The translations under genes and the position numbers were made by a program. A stretch of DNA of 64,000 bases from Agaricus subrufescens (Eukaryota > Basidiomycota > Agaricomycetes > Agaricales > Agaricaceae), in assembly GCA_029945375.1 (NCBI GenBank), contig CM057059.1:1922001-1986000 (forward strand), given 5' to 3'. The notes below the pieces were generated by a model. That model did no database searches and was not told the origin of the DNA. It worked only from the letters and a program-made list of their open reading frames with translations. Position 1 is the first letter of the stretch, and every line of letters begins with the position of its first letter. Positions 1-11,572 of the stretch are shown here, piece by piece.

Positions 1-717
1 GTACTCGGCCTCCCTATCCTTATCCGTTGCTTTGTCCCGGTTTGTTCCAAGAGTGGATTTGGGGCCGGAGACTGTCGGGCGATAAATGCGTGGTGATGGA
101 TTGCCTCTTCTTCTGGATGGATTTAGGACAGTTGGTCGTGAGGATGCCCCTCTTGGTCCCGTATCGTGACAGGGAGAACGATACACGATATGGGACAGCT
201 GTTGGAGCCAACTTGGAATCTTTAATCATTTTTTCAACTCCTGGATAAAACGTGCAGGCGAGGACTGGAACAACGGGCCCGGCGTCTTGATTATCAGTCG
301 CGTTCAGACTAAAATTTCAGTAAATTTCACCAGGTTAGGCATTTCTTTTTTTTCTTGTTTTCTTTCCTTTTTTTTTCCTTTTTTTTTTTGCTTTGTGAAC
401 TTGAGTTCGCAGTTTAAAATGTTGTGTTTCGCTTTTCCGTCACGATTCAACTGCTCGACTCTTGTTCTCTGGAGCCATGGGGACGGCCTCACAAAGCAGA
501 GCAATTTGCGCTTGGATTAGGCAGTATTAATGTGATTTGAATGCGGTTGAACGCCGGTTGCTGCTAGAGACCAAAATAGTGACAAGGTAAGCACTATCTG
601 CTTATGGTGATACTTGTGGGTCCGTACCTCGGGCGCCCATGTCTTTTGGATTCTGTCGATCGGTTGGCTACTAATCCATTTTTTAGGCTTCGTTGTCCAA
701 CCCCTCGATGTCGCTTC
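1..717. other. Upstream region without a recognised gene
   Basis: I see no supportable gene here. Short open frames on both strands lack recognisable domains or plausible splice joins. T-rich tracts around 348-395 fit promoter-proximal fungal sequence. The stretch most likely holds the upstream regulatory region of the Clp1-like gene, and perhaps the end of a neighbour lying outside the window. Confidence 0.4.
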
Positions 718-725
718 TATATAAA
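718..725 (+). promoter_or_regulatory. TATA box of the Clp1-like gene
   Basis: TATATAAA lies 70 bp upstream of the chosen ATG at 796. The spacing fits a fungal core promoter with a short 5' UTR and supports that start over the earlier in-frame ATG at 604, which lies upstream of the TATA box. Confidence 0.55.
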
Positions 726-795
726 CCAGCAGGCCTCTGCCGCTTGTCTCCCCAACACAGAATTTCGCTGCTCTACTCGTCTAGCATCTTCTCTC

Positions 796-1958
796 ATGTC
801 TTTGCAGGTTGATAACAATATTGAAGGTGTTGCGCTCGTTGACAGCCCCGGAGATATTGGCTCTGACGGCTTTCGAGCTGCTTTCTATAATGCTGCTAGT
901 AGGCGACCGGTGGTTGACATGGCCGGGCCCGCCAGATATGTCAAGGCAGCAAGATTGAACTCAAAGGTGAATAGTTTCCCGCTGCAGGCCCGCGCTTGAT
1001 CTCAGCGACCGACAATCCTGGTTGATATTTAGAGAAATTTATTATTTCAAAGCCTTCAGTCTGGTCTTCCAGACGCTCCCCCCACGACTTTGTCGCTCTA
1101 TCCATCTCGTCCCGAGTATACTGAGGTGACTAAGGCGTCAATCGAGGTTATTGATCCCGAACTCGCCAAGATCGACGTTCGTCGCATTCGGGATATTCTC
1201 TCGGACGACCTCATGGGTCCAAGGTGTGTTCCATTGCTTGTGCTTATCATTTTCATCATTGATTAATGGCGTCATGTAGCATGCTTCAGGCTGCACAGGG
1301 TTTCGAGATTATAGGCTTGAATACTAAGGAAGCACGTGTACTCGTCAAGGATCCATCTTGTGTTGGGCCTACCCATGTGCTGGCACTACGCGAGAGGACT
1401 GTCTTGACTGGGCCAATTACTAAGACGCAATTTCAAGTAACTTGCATCCCCATACACAGTCTTGTGTTCGCCGCCAACTGCGCTCGCTGTCCTCCTTTGC
1501 CGCCTTCGAATGAACGGACTACAAGAATTTCTAACGTACGGGAATTCACTGTCCCGACCGTGCACATTGATAACAGCTATTCGGGCCCGTTGTTTTCCAT
1601 ATTTTTCGAATATCTCTACTGCAAATCCGCCTCCTCCTTGTTGGCCCGTCTCCTCCACATGCCAAGGAACCGTTTGGAAGTCAATATTGCTCCTGCTTGT
1701 GCAGCACTTGTGAATGCAACCATCCCTTCTTTATCTCAAACTCTGGCCGATTTGAATACGGTTCGGAAGATTGCGTGTGCTTTTGGAGTGTATGATGACG
1801 AACTTTGGCAAATATTGGATTGGGCTTATCAGACAGCGACGATGGTGATGGTCCGTCGTTCGGGAAGGATGGGTGTTCATGAGTGCATGTTATCGGCTCT
1901 AGAGGCATTTGATGAGAAGAATGAGCCCTCCGGAGACGTAAAAGTGGAGGAAAGGTGA
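796..1958 (+). CDS. clp1: Clp1-like sexual development protein
   Basis: I read three exons: 796-966, 1060-1223 and 1280-1958, giving 337 codons. Introns 967-1059 and 1224-1279 both have GT...AG ends and keep the frame. The second splice creates GPSMLQ, which matches a motif I remember from Clp1-like proteins. Other similarities, from memory rather than alignment, are the exon-2 segment IDVRRIRDIL, the exon-3 segment IPIHSLVFAANCARCPPLPP, the EYLYCKSASSLLARLL block, and the GVYDDELWQILD helix near the C terminus. Clp1 proteins of Coprinopsis, Ustilago and Cryptococcus act in mating-dependent development such as clamp cell formation and dikaryon proliferation. Their biochemical activity is unknown. 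A good donor-like GGTGAGG overlaps the stop codon, so a further short exon cannot be excluded. The family assignment rests on recall of conserved blocks. Confidence 0.62.
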
Positions 1959-2660
1959 GGCGTTGCCGGGCCTCTTGTTGAGTAGTACTGGAGCTTAGAT
2001 TTCAATTGGGTTGCCGCGTGTTTTGTAATATGCTTCCATAGTCACTTTTATTAATTGTGGTGGAAGAATATGAAAGGGTGTCCTTCACAATCCCTGGTCC
2101 AACCTGTTTCCGAGCTTCTGTTCACTGTCCGAACCTAACTTGTGGGGCAGAAAAAAAAGGGTAGATTTCTGCATTAAGAGGATAGGGAACAAACGCGATT
2201 GAGAGGTGATATTGGACCAGCGAAGGATATACTGTATTGGCCCGCTGGTCCTCGTGACACAAGCTACGTGGATGAGTGTATGGTCTTATTCGACACTTCT
2301 CATGCATTCTATCGTAAGGTTCGTTGGGATCTTTGCAGTGGTAGTATGACTGTTCGCATAGGTTGTTAAGGGTTGTAGAGTATTAAGCATCCCCGGATGA
2401 TCATACTAGGCCCTCGGAGGACCCTTCGTGGATCGTAATCCGTACGACCAGGTGTGTCCGGAGTTGCAATGCTCCTCGCAAGACATAGAGGATATCGGGG
2501 GGCTTCCAACAACAATATGTGGATATTCTTATGAAGGATTGAACGTGCACTTACTCGAAAGGTGCTTAATCTCAGACACCGTCACCAGGTCTGTGGGGAT
2601 GGAGGCATTAAATATATATCGGAAAGCGAATGACATCATGGAATTATAGATAAGAAAGAG
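1959..2660. other. Intergenic, no gene supported
   Basis: This stretch holds the 3' flank of the Clp1-like gene and the 3' flank of the convergent RCF1 gene. A 73-codon open frame at 2428-2649 has no recognisable domain, and I do not call it. Confidence 0.4.
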
Positions 2661-3305
2661 TTACGAGCTTTTATTCGAGTCTCCAGATCCCCAAAACCAG
2701 CGCTTCCACGAACTTTTGCCCTTTGAGGCAGCAGTAGTGGGGGTTGTTTGGTCCGTGCTTTGCGAGTCGGCAGCGGGAACACTGTCGCGGGCAGGAAAGT
2801 CGGGAGGAGTATGGGACAAGAAAGCTTGTTCCTGGGCGTGTGCGAGCTCGGCGCCCTTTAAACGTGCCTCGAACTCGGCCTTTTCCTTTTCCTTCTTTTG
2901 CTCTGCGGTAATCTCGTTCGTTGACGCATCACCTACAAGGCCTGCATTGGAAATTTTGGAAGAAGAAGGGGGGGGGGATGGAGGTGAGTGAGCAGAGGCG
3001 ACATACCGGTGTTTGTTGCCGGTGCTTTCCGCTGGGCTTGGAAGGCCAGAGAGCCGCCTACGAGGGCGACGACGGTGGCGCCCTGGAGCACGACACGCGC
3101 GCGGAGCCAGTACTGCATGTCGCGAGACTTGCCGTGGCGCATCCTGAGCGAGGCCATCATGAGGGCGCCGGTCGTGGCCAGACAGCCTGGCGACGATGAG
3201 CAGGGGGTCGACAACAGAGATGAGAAGCATACCGAGGGGCACCCATGGATTTTCCTTGAATTTTCGCTGGAATTTCGCGGACCAGGTCTCGTACGGCTCG
3301 TCCAT
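2661..3305 (-). CDS. rcf1: Respiratory supercomplex factor 1 (HIG1 domain)
   Basis: Three exons on the minus strand (3305-3233, 3186-3007, 2941-2661) give 177 codons. Introns of 46 and 65 nt have GT...AG ends. The product shows the HIG1 (hypoxia-induced) domain at roughly residues 5-85: KFKENPWVPLG, then GCLATTGAL and the conserved QYWLRARVVLQGATVVALVG hairpin, which forms two inner-membrane helices. A charged C-terminal tail (AEQKKEKEKAEFEARLKGAE) looks like a coiled coil. Rcf1 associates with the cytochrome bc1-cytochrome oxidase supercomplex in the mitochondrial inner membrane and modulates oxidase assembly and activity. The length is close to yeast Rcf1. The gene is divergent from URM1 with only 71 bp between the start codons. 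Confidence 0.92.
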   Translation of the reverse strand: MDEPYETWSAKFQRKFKENPWVPLGMLLISVVDPLLIVARLSGHDRRPHDGLAQDAPRQVSRHAVLAPRACRAPGRHRRRPRRRLSGLPSPAESTGNKHRYVASAHSPPSPPPSSSKISNAGLVGDASTNEITAEQKKEKEKAEFEARLKGAELAHAQEQAFLSHTPPDFPARDSVPAADSQSTDQTTPTTAASKGKSSWKRWFWGSGDSNKSS

Positions 3306-3376
3306 GGCGCTGCGCGGGCTGGCGGGTGGGAAACTGGGGAACCCCCCCGGATCACGTGCGCAGACGGCTCTTGACC
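3306..3376. promoter_or_regulatory. Divergent promoter RCF1/URM1
   Basis: Only 71 bp separate the two start codons, so both genes must use a shared bidirectional promoter and/or overlapping 5' transcribed regions. The sequence is GC-rich with a C run at about 3345-3350. No TATA box is visible. Confidence 0.6.
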
Positions 3377-3756
3377 ATGTCGCCGTCGATTTCGCTCAGA
3401 GTCGAGTTTGGGGGCGGCCTCGAGCTGCTCTTTGCCAACCAGCGCTCGCACGCGCTCTCCATCCCCGCCCTCGTCCCCCACGACGGCGGCGCCGCAGCAA
3501 AGGCGGCGGACATCGCATATCTGATCCACTATCTGCGCGATCACCTGCTCAAGGAACGACCGGAGCTGTTTGTCGAGAACGGGACCGTGTCAGTCGCCCG
3601 CCTCGTGTGCCTGATGTCCGCTGACGGGTTTTTTCCAGCCGCCCTGGCATTCTGGTCCTCGTGAACGACACTGATTGGGAGCTGGAGGGCGAGGGGGAGT
3701 ATGTGCTGCAGGACGGGGACGAGATTGTGTTTATATCGACACTGCATGGGGGGTAG
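3377..3756 (+). CDS. urm1: Ubiquitin-related modifier 1
   Basis: Two exons (3377-3588 and 3639-3756) give 109 codons. The 50-nt intron starts GTCAGT and ends CCAG. The splice restores [20 protein letters not shown], the conserved core of Urm1. The protein ends in the di-glycine LHGG immediately before the stop, as needed for activation by Uba4. Urm1 is the sulfur carrier for 2-thiolation of wobble uridine in tRNA (mcm5s2U) and can also be conjugated to proteins. It has the beta-grasp fold. The length equals the family norm (about 100 aa). The next gene starts 40 bp downstream on the same strand. Confidence 0.95.
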
Positions 3757-3796
3757 ATAGAGTGACGTCATAGACTATTCGTGCTCCTCGACCGCC

Positions 3797-4986
3797 ATGG
3801 ACTCTCTGCCGCTCGATGTGAACCACCCTGCAGTGAGGGACTATCTCGCCCTCACCCGGTATTTCTCTCTCCTCCTTCCGGGAGTCTGCTGACCCCGCGC
3901 AGGCTGCAGGTCCTGACGCCGCTTTCGCTCGTCATCAACATAGCCTGCGTCCTTGTCTGCTCGGTCGTAAACCCGTCGCTAAGTAGGCCTTGCCAATCGC
4001 CCGTGCTTCGCCCCGCACTCATGTCTCCGCACAGGCCAGGTGTCCCATCGCTGGCCCACGGCTCTCTCGCCCAACACGCCCGTCATCGGGATATACGTCC
4101 TGGCGCTCTATGTCATGCAGGTCGGCCACTGCGTCCTTCTCGTCCTCGCCACCAAGCAAGAAACCAAGCGGGCCCTCACCAAGGCCGTGGGCTACTCTCT
4201 CGTCTTTTCGAATTTTGTCATGGCCATCTGGGCTATCGCTTGGGTTCGCATCGTTTCATTTTTTTTGCGTCTGGAGCTGAAACTCTCCGATTCCGCAGGT
4301 CATGGGGTGGTTCCTCTTTTGCACCATCTTACAGGGCATACTCATACTGCTCTTGCTGTACTCGACCATTGCCTTGCTGATCTACCATCCGCCGGCCTCT
4401 TCGCGACCCTTTGATACAGCTCTCATTCATGCACCTCTTCGCTTTTTCTTCGTTCTCCCCTTCTCCCTCCTCTTTCCCTTGAACCTGTTGTATGTCCCTC
4501 CCCGCTGACTAGATTGCGACATTCATAATTCCTGTCTTAGCATCACCCTCGGTTTTGTGCACGACGGTTCAAACCAGGCATACAATGCGTGGCATGTATG
4601 GCCAGTCTTCGGCGTAGTCCTCGGAACCAACCTAGTTGGTCTCTTGGTTATCGTCCTCCGACGCGACATCGTGTGGGCCGTAGCGGCTACCTGGATTTGC
4701 GTCAGTATTTGGAGTGAGAGACCGAAACCCTCACCTATCTTTGTACGTCATTCCCCTGATGCTCCTTTTCTTTTCCTGATGTCTGTGTTATTTTTAGGCC
4801 ACTGTGGTCGCCTTTACGGCCCTCCATCCTCTTGCCCTGTTGGCAGCAGAAGCGTATCGCCGATTCCACAAGAGGCAGCCTATCGCACTCCCCGGCGATG
4901 ACCACCACCCTGCCGTATATAGGCGTGAACAGGAGAGGGGGCCGAGAGAAATAAATGAGGACAATGTGTGGAACGGTCAACGTTGA
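3797..4986 (+). CDS. Multi-pass membrane protein, function unknown
   Basis: I join six exons (3797-3858, 3903-3982, 4035-4243, 4299-4489, 4541-4742, 4798-4986) into 310 codons with an unbroken frame. The five introns are 44-55 nt with GT...AG ends. The first exon reads MDSLPLDVNHPAVRDYLALT. About eight hydrophobic segments follow, for example VLTPLSLVINIACVLVCSVV, GIYVLALYVMQVGHCVLLVL, the GWFLFCTILQGILILLLLYS helix, VFGVVLGTNLVGLLVIVL and VAFTALHPLALLAAEAY. A polar C-terminal tail ends in NVWNGQR. I do not recognise a characterised family. It has the look of the uncharacterised fungal integral-membrane families and shows no transporter or enzyme signature. Exon borders are well supported by frame, but the function is not. 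Confidence 0.75.
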
Positions 4987-5131
4987 TCGATATGTAATCT
5001 TGTGAATTATTCCAACATGCTATTCTATATGCGTTATGGGCTTGAAAAGACCACTGTTCAATGCACAATCCGATCTTTTAGTACATGTGTATATTTATCT
5101 ATTTGGACAGCTCCCTAGTTCTACAATCTTT

Positions 5132-6626
5132 TCATTCCCCTCTGTTCAATTTGTCTAGAGCTCTTACGCCCTGTTCAAACCATTCTTCCCTCGATATCCA
5201 AAACTCTTCACGATTCTTCATGATATCGGCCAAGACGGCGCCGCCTAAGAAGACCATGTGTTTCCTTCGAGGAGGATCCTCAATTCTGATTTTGAATTTC
5301 TATCACACGGTGGTTGAGTTGATGGTTTTGAGAAACACGAAGGGACGTACGTTTAGACGTGACGGGTCTCCGTTCAACACGCGCATCAAGTAGAGCTGTT
5401 TCATTTCCTTCTCTAACCGGCTGGGTAGGCCTGGGTACATGCTCGACCCTCCTGACAGAACAATGTGCTTGTACAATTCAGGTCGAACGTCGACTGCGGC
5501 GGATTGGATCGTTTGGAACAGCATTTCTGTGACCACCAAAGAACGTTGTTATTTTGAGCTGATACTAGGTAATGTGCATACCGGCGGCGCCTGGTTGTTC
5601 GACGTCGACTAGGTGGGGTTGGAACATGCATTCGGGAGCTTCGAAACGTTCTGAACCAACTTTGATGGTTCGTCCGTCGGGTAGCTGATGGAAAACAGTT
5701 GATCAGGGTGGGTTGCTAGAGGGACGTGGGACATACCGTATAGCTCTCTACCAAGACGGTTGTTTCTTCTGACAGCTTGGTATCTTGATCTAGGTCATAA
5801 CTGATGTGCGGAGTGAGTGATCAACACCTGATCAGGGACGGGAGGGGGAAGGGACATGCACCTCACGTAACATAGCTTTTCCTTGATCTCGCGCACAGTC
5901 TCAAAGTCAGCAGTCCGGTTGAAGGCGTAGCCCCTCATGAGCAATAGTTTGATGAGGTATCGTGTGACATCGCGGCCTGCAATATCTAATCGACGGGTCA
6001 AGTGGGGCATGGCGAAACCATCGTAGACGGGGACGATATGGGTTACACCGTCTCCCGAGTCTACGACGACTCCAGTTGTTAGACCTAGATGGTGGATGAA
6101 CAAGTGTGTAGGCTTGTGAAGGAGATGTAGGGCGGACCTTGGGCATACAGAGTCAACACGGCCTGGATGGCGATGTATACACCGCCGAACCCGTAATCTT
6201 CAAACATGACCTGACACATTTTCTGGCGGTTTGCCCGCGGATTCATGGGCGGTTCTGTCAGCAGAATCTTCCGTCCCCTGGGATCAACCTTCATCTTCTC
6301 ATCAAAGGTGTAGTTCCATAGATGTTTCATATCTTCCCAATCTTTGACGATGCCGTGCTCCATCGGCTGGGTAACCTGGAGGTAGTTGCGGTTCTCGGCG
6401 GCCTCGTCCCCGATCATGATGTCCTTGATTACTGCCGAGCCGACGCGCTCCTCAGCGCGGAGGATGGGGCGGCCGACTATGGATGGAAACACTGTGGCAG
6501 ACGAGTGAGAGGCCGGGCTGCGGCGGCGGGGGGCGGCATACCATGTTCTGGGAAGTTTGAGCCGGCGTAGCCGACCTTGACGAAGCCGGTGCCGTTGTCG
6601 ACGACGAGGGGGGCGCCGGCGTCCAT
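5132..6626 (-). CDS. arp2: Actin-related protein 2 (Arp2/3 complex)
   Basis: Seven exons on the minus strand (6626-6542, 6491-6138, 6084-5862, 5800-5737, 5684-5582, 5526-5351, 5299-5132) give 390 codons, the normal Arp2 length. All six introns are 50-61 nt, GT...AG. The N terminus carries the actin nucleotide-binding loop ([20 protein letters not shown]). The rest shows [11 protein letters not shown], the phosphate-2 segment [19 protein letters not shown], the adenosine motif [19 protein letters not shown], and the Arp2-type tail [19 protein letters not shown] followed by the W-rich C terminus. Arp2 is the ATP-binding subunit that, with Arp3, forms the first subunits of a branched actin filament at endocytic patches. 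It is divergent from the SH3/RA polarity gene, so two actin/polarity genes share one promoter region. Confidence 0.96.
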
Positions 6627-6707
6627 GGGGAGGTAACTCGAAGCCTGTTTGGCCGTATTTGGCGAGATGAAATGCTATTTCGTGGATTTGTTATTTCTGA
6701 ACTCCTT
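6627..6707. promoter_or_regulatory. Divergent promoter ARP2 / SH3 polarity gene
   Basis: Only 81 bp lie between the two chosen starts. An earlier in-frame ATG for the plus gene at 6672 would shorten this to 45 bp. No clear TATA box is present. Confidence 0.5.
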
Positions 6708-9700
6708 ATGGACACCGCCTTCACCGACCCCCTTGGCCCCGACGACTCTGGCAGCATGCAGGCCCATGCCGACGCTGCTGCTGCTGCCGCCGCCCACGAC
6801 GATGCGGAGCCCCGCTCTGTCCTCGACGACGATTCCGACGGCGAGGACGGCGAGGACTATATGGATGACGACCGCTCCTCCTCCCTCTCTATACCCAACG
6901 AGTCCATCGACTTTGACCTCGTCTATTCCCTCCATAGCTTCGCGGCCACCGTAGACGGACAGGCAAACGTCGTCAAGGGCGACAGACTCTTTCTCATAGA
7001 CGACAGTAACAGCTATTGGTGGCTTGTTCGTGTCCTAAAGACACAGGAAGTCGGCTATATACCCGCGGAAAACATAGAAACGCCCTTTGAGCGTCTTGCG
7101 CGACTCAATAAACATAGAAATGTCGATGTGAGGCCCCAGATGCTGCCTTTGTGATTAATCACTAGACTAACTGTCGCCGTCCAACTAGTTGGCATCAGCC
7201 ACGCAGGCGGAAATGCAAGGCGATCTCAATGCCTCTCAGGACAGACTACGGCTCCGTACTGGTACTCAATCGCCCTCGCCTATACCCCCTGCACGCGGCA
7301 GGTCAATGTCGCATTCGAGGCGTCGATTGACGTTTACTGCTTCGATGTCTGTGCATCGATATGCACCTGCTATATGGGATGAAGAGGATGAAGAGGACGA
7401 GGATGCAGAGTTTGATGTGGGCCAGTTTATGATGAGTGATCCTGAACTTGCCTCCGCGGAAGAGGACGAGCATGTTCGTGCCGGTCCCGGGCCCGCCCCA
7501 ATGGACGCGGATGATGGAATGGCATGGGAAGGCTCGGCCGCTGAGGACGCCCAATCTCAGCGGTACTTGCAGGACAGGACTAGGGCGATGGCGCAGGCTG
7601 CTGCTGCCTCTGGAAACGGTCGCATACCCGACTTTTTGCAGCCAGGTGGGCCAGATAGGGAACTACAACAGCACCTTTCGCCACAACAGCAAGCGCAGCT
7701 GATGATGCAGCAGCAGCAGCAACAACAGCAACAGCAACAACAGGGCCAGCAAGCGCCGGGGCAACAAAGACAGAACGAACTGGGGCCTGGAGAGCGCCTT
7801 TCTCCTCCCGACACACTTCGCCCAGGTTCATCTTCTCCAAATTCTCGCCAACTCGATCCGGCAAATGCTCCGGACGTCATCAGCAGAAAGTCTCTTACTC
7901 CCGGTGTTGCTCGTGATGACGGCAATTCTCCCTTCCAAAGGGAAGACGAGCGGGCCAAGCGTCTGCGGCAGGAAGAGGAAGAAGAAGCGTCGAGGAAGCT
8001 TAACAAGGCTGCGAAAGAGAAAGAGTCCAAGGGCCCCCAACCCTCTTCTCTATCCCAACAAAAACTCACAAAGCAACGGAAAGCTGAAATATCCAAGGAA
8101 GAGGAGGACTCGAGCGGGAGGAAGAAGAGAGGTGTATTTAGTGGATTATTTGGTGGAAGGAAGAAGGACAAGCCGAAGGACAAGAATGCCTCAGTTGCAT
8201 CGTTTGACAGCGCTGATACTCGGGCCTCTGAAGAATCGGGAAAATCAAGCCGGCCCTCGCATGGTTCTACGGAAGGCATTCTTCCCCCGTCTGCCAACCT
8301 TGCATTACAGCAACAACAACATCCCAGCATGGCGACACGCAGTATAGATATCAAGCCTACAAACTCATCATCAGAACGGACTCCTCAAGTTTCTCTACAT
8401 GCTTCTCAGCTTCGTCAACACGATCAACAACAGCAAGCGCTTTATCAGCAATACCTTAAATCTTCGCCTTCTTCCCCACCTGAACCCAACCTCTCATACG
8501 GACTGCAAACTCATTCCACCGTTCTCGGAGCTAATCCTCCAGGTGGTGTCGGTGCTGCCAGTGGTTTAGGACCACCTACTCCTCGTCAGCGTCCCGGCTC
8601 ACTTATCCTCACATCAACCTCCCTCGATGGTGCCTTCCCCGGAGTTCAACAAGAACTATCCGTCATTCGTATTTTTGCTGGCAAAAATCTCCAAACGGAT
8701 GCTACTTTCAAAACTGCGCTGCTTAATTCATCAACAGTCGCTTCCGACCTTGTTCGTCAAGCGATTCAACGATTTAGGTTACCTGGCGGCGAAGATTCAA
8801 GCGACTACTATCTTACAGTGAAACAAGTCGAAGGTGGATCTTCGACGGTTCTACATGATCACGAAAATCCTTTGGTGGTCTTCGAAACGCTTGTTAGTGA
8901 GGCTATGGAGATGCCCAAGGTAAAGAGGAGTAGTATGGGAAGTATAAGTTCGATTTCAAGTAATCTTTCGATGCATCCTGCTATCAAGAAATTGCCGATG
9001 AACGACTTTACGGATGACTCGGCGGTCAAGTTTTATTTGAATAGGAAGGGTGAGGAAGGCAAAGTCGAGGAGAGTTTGTTGGGACATGACGCCGGGGCTG
9101 CGGGTGTGGAAAACTCTCATGGTTCTATCTCTAGTGTTGGCAGTGGAGACGGTGGAGAAATGGGCGTTGCGATGTTGGGAGATTCGATTGTTCGCAGTCC
9201 GAAGAGTCAGTTTTTATCAGTGTCAACACCTGGCAGTTCGGCCGTATCCCCCGAGCGATTCACATCTCCCTCAATCCGATTCCCACTACAACTCATCATT
9301 TACCGCGATGATCTTCCAGACGATATGGCTTTCCATCCAACGACAGAAGCCATCGTCTTCAAAGACCATTTAAGAGATTCGGATTTAGCAGCTCAAGTCA
9401 ACGCGGTCAATCCGAACTTTAGGAAGAAAGTGTTCATGTTCCCGAGGAATGTGACTGTGGCAGAGGTGATTGAGATGGGTTTGGATAGATTTGGAATATT
9501 GGAGGGTGTGGTCGATGGGGGGGATGAAGTAGAGGATAAGTCGGTCAAAAGGAGGAGTTCACCGAGGGTTAGATATGGACTGTGGGCCAGTGTGAATGGA
9601 AGCGGTAAGTGTACTTCTATTTTCCAAGACTCCTCCATTTACATAAGCTTATATGACTGTTATAGACCGAGAATTGACGCCATCGAGTAGAGTCGTTGAT

Positions 9701-11572
9701 GCTTTCCCTCGCCCACCGACATTCAAATCCCCGAGTGCCAACGCGAGTAACAAACGCCGTTCTGTGGACTCCGTGCAATTGCTAGGCAGTATGGATGACG
9801 TTCAGCCTGAAGATCCCGTTTTCCGTCTTCGTCGAGCGACGTCATATAGAAACTCAACTTCGAGGCATAGAATGTCCGCCCCTCTTGACGAAGTTGCGTT
9901 GCAGAGGCTGCATAGGGAGAGTAGCTCCAGTGGGACTTCGCAAGCCTCGACGGATCAAACTCATACGCCACATATGTATCCTCAACATCACCTGCGCCAA
10001 AATTCACAACAGCAGTTACGACAGCAACCGATAGTTCAAGCGGCTCAGGATACTGGGGATGAAGAGCGCGACCATGATCTCCCTAATGGACCCAAAAGAC
10101 AACGCTCTGCACAAGAAATCATAGCTGCTCAACGTGCTGCGTCACGTGCCAATCAAATGGCTATACTTTCTGCTCAACCAAACCTACTACGCGGAACGGA
10201 TATTTTGCTACCGGACAATGCTCTCCTGCGAAGCTCGAGATATGACTCGACGGAGAAGATGAGATACTCTTATGTTGAACCTGACGGCGAAACAACTTAT
10301 GACATCAGTGACATTGTCGAGGCAGAGTGGAGGGATGGTGATGGCGTCGCTGGGCAGCCGAATGCTGGTGGTGATGATGATTTGTTGGCTAGGGTTGTTG
10401 TGAATAATGCCGATTTAGCGGGTGTGGGAGCAACCGGAAAGAGTCAACCTGGCCTAGGAGCCAATCTGGTCAGGGTGTTGAGTAAAATTAGGGATGGAAA
10501 GGTTGGAAAGAGCGGTGATGATCCGAAGGAGACATTGGGGACCATTTCATTATCGGCTCAAGAAGGAATGAATGATGGTGACATTCAACTTGACGAAGAA
10601 CGAGACAGTTTCGCTGATGATGCTGTTGTAGTCGGTGGACTGGCTGCGCTTGGCAGTAGTATGAAGGACTATAAGAGAGAGAGCTCCGTACCTTCGGTAT
10701 CCGAATATTCGGTCGATGACAGTATGGGACACTCGAGATCGACTACACCCGGTTCTGCGGGTTTTATCTCTCGTATGCCTGGCGCCACGCATGGCAGTTC
10801 CTCATCTCCGGGAATGACTGCCCCGGGCTCTGGAGTGCCAGGGCTCTTTACTTCGGCGCGTTTACAGCAACATACCAGCTCAAGGTCGGATTCTTCCATT
10901 GCAAGTAGTATCGATCAAAGGGCTATGGATAGGTCATCACCGATATCGCCGAGGTCCAATACGACGACACCCACCGGAAGACCTATGGTGGAAAAAAGAA
11001 GGCAACCGTCTTTGGCCAGTGTGATGTCAGACACGACAAATATGTCGACCTCGGGTTTTGTTACGCCTCCCATGTATCCTTATACTCCTCCTCCGTTGTC
11101 GCAACAACTTCATGACAGTCCGAGGAGCTTCGCTAGCGTTAGTACGGTGATGAGTGCAGGCGGTATCGGTAGCCCATTGGGCGGTGGAAGCCCGGCTCTG
11201 GGAAAGAAGAGGAGAGGTGGACAAGGCCATCCTATTTTACCTAGGGACGACTTTGGGATATCGCATATGATGACGATTATCGAGTATAAGGCTGCTCAAC
11301 TTAGGAGCGAGAAGGTGGTAGGGAAAGAGCAGGCTCTTCACGGCCAGACAAAGGAAACGGACGATGATGTGGTTGAAGAGAGACTGTTTGGAAAACGTGT
11401 AGATTTGGATTCGTTTCATCCTGAGGTGAAAGATATCTACGCTGGCGGGTTTAAGATGCTGGAGGACATGGATAAAGTAAGTTCAATGCTCTTTTCGTAT
11501 TGAGAATGTGACGTATCTGATGTGTTTTAGATGCTTGATAGCTGTGTGAAGCCATCAATTGGTGCATTTTAG
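6708..11572 (+). CDS. SH3 and Ras-association domain polarity protein (Bud14/Tea4-like)
   Basis: Four exons (6708-7127, 7189-9604, 9666-11476, 11531-11572) give 1562 codons. Introns are 61, 61 and 54 nt. An acidic N terminus is followed by an SH3 domain at about residues 68-127 (FDLVYSLHSF...GDRLFLIDDSNSYWWLVRV...VGYIPAENIE) and the trailing block TPFERLARLNKHRN, which I associate with Bud14/Tea4-type SH3 proteins. Long low-complexity stretches follow, including 12 consecutive Gln near residue 314. A ubiquitin-fold Ras-association-like segment begins near residue 627 (LSVIRIFAGKNLQTDATFK), and a second similar fold may lie near 840-950. The last coding exon is tiny (13 codons). Bud14/Tea4 proteins place the PP1 phosphatase and formins at growth sites. 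The exact orthology is inference; the SH3 call is firm. Confidence 0.75.
7708..7743 (+). repeat. CAG/CAA tract encoding 12 Gln
   Basis: Twelve consecutive mixed CAG/CAA codons lie in exon 2 of the SH3/RA gene, in a Gln-rich segment that continues past one Gly. Mixed codons reduce slippage. On the opposite strand the tract reads as poly-Cys/Cys-rich frames, which are shadows. Confidence 0.9.

Noticed and set aside
1950..2100. Further exon of the Clp1-like gene after GGTGAGG at 1,952
   Set aside because: A donor-like sequence exists, but no acceptor leads to a recognisable continuation.
2428..2649. 73-codon open frame between Clp1-like gene and RCF1
   Set aside because: No domain, no splice partners and no start context; it is probably chance.
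7557..8354. 265-codon minus-strand frame rich in Cys and Ser
   Set aside because: It is the shadow of the Gln/Ser-rich SH3/RA gene; the Cys run is antisense to the CAG/CAA tract.
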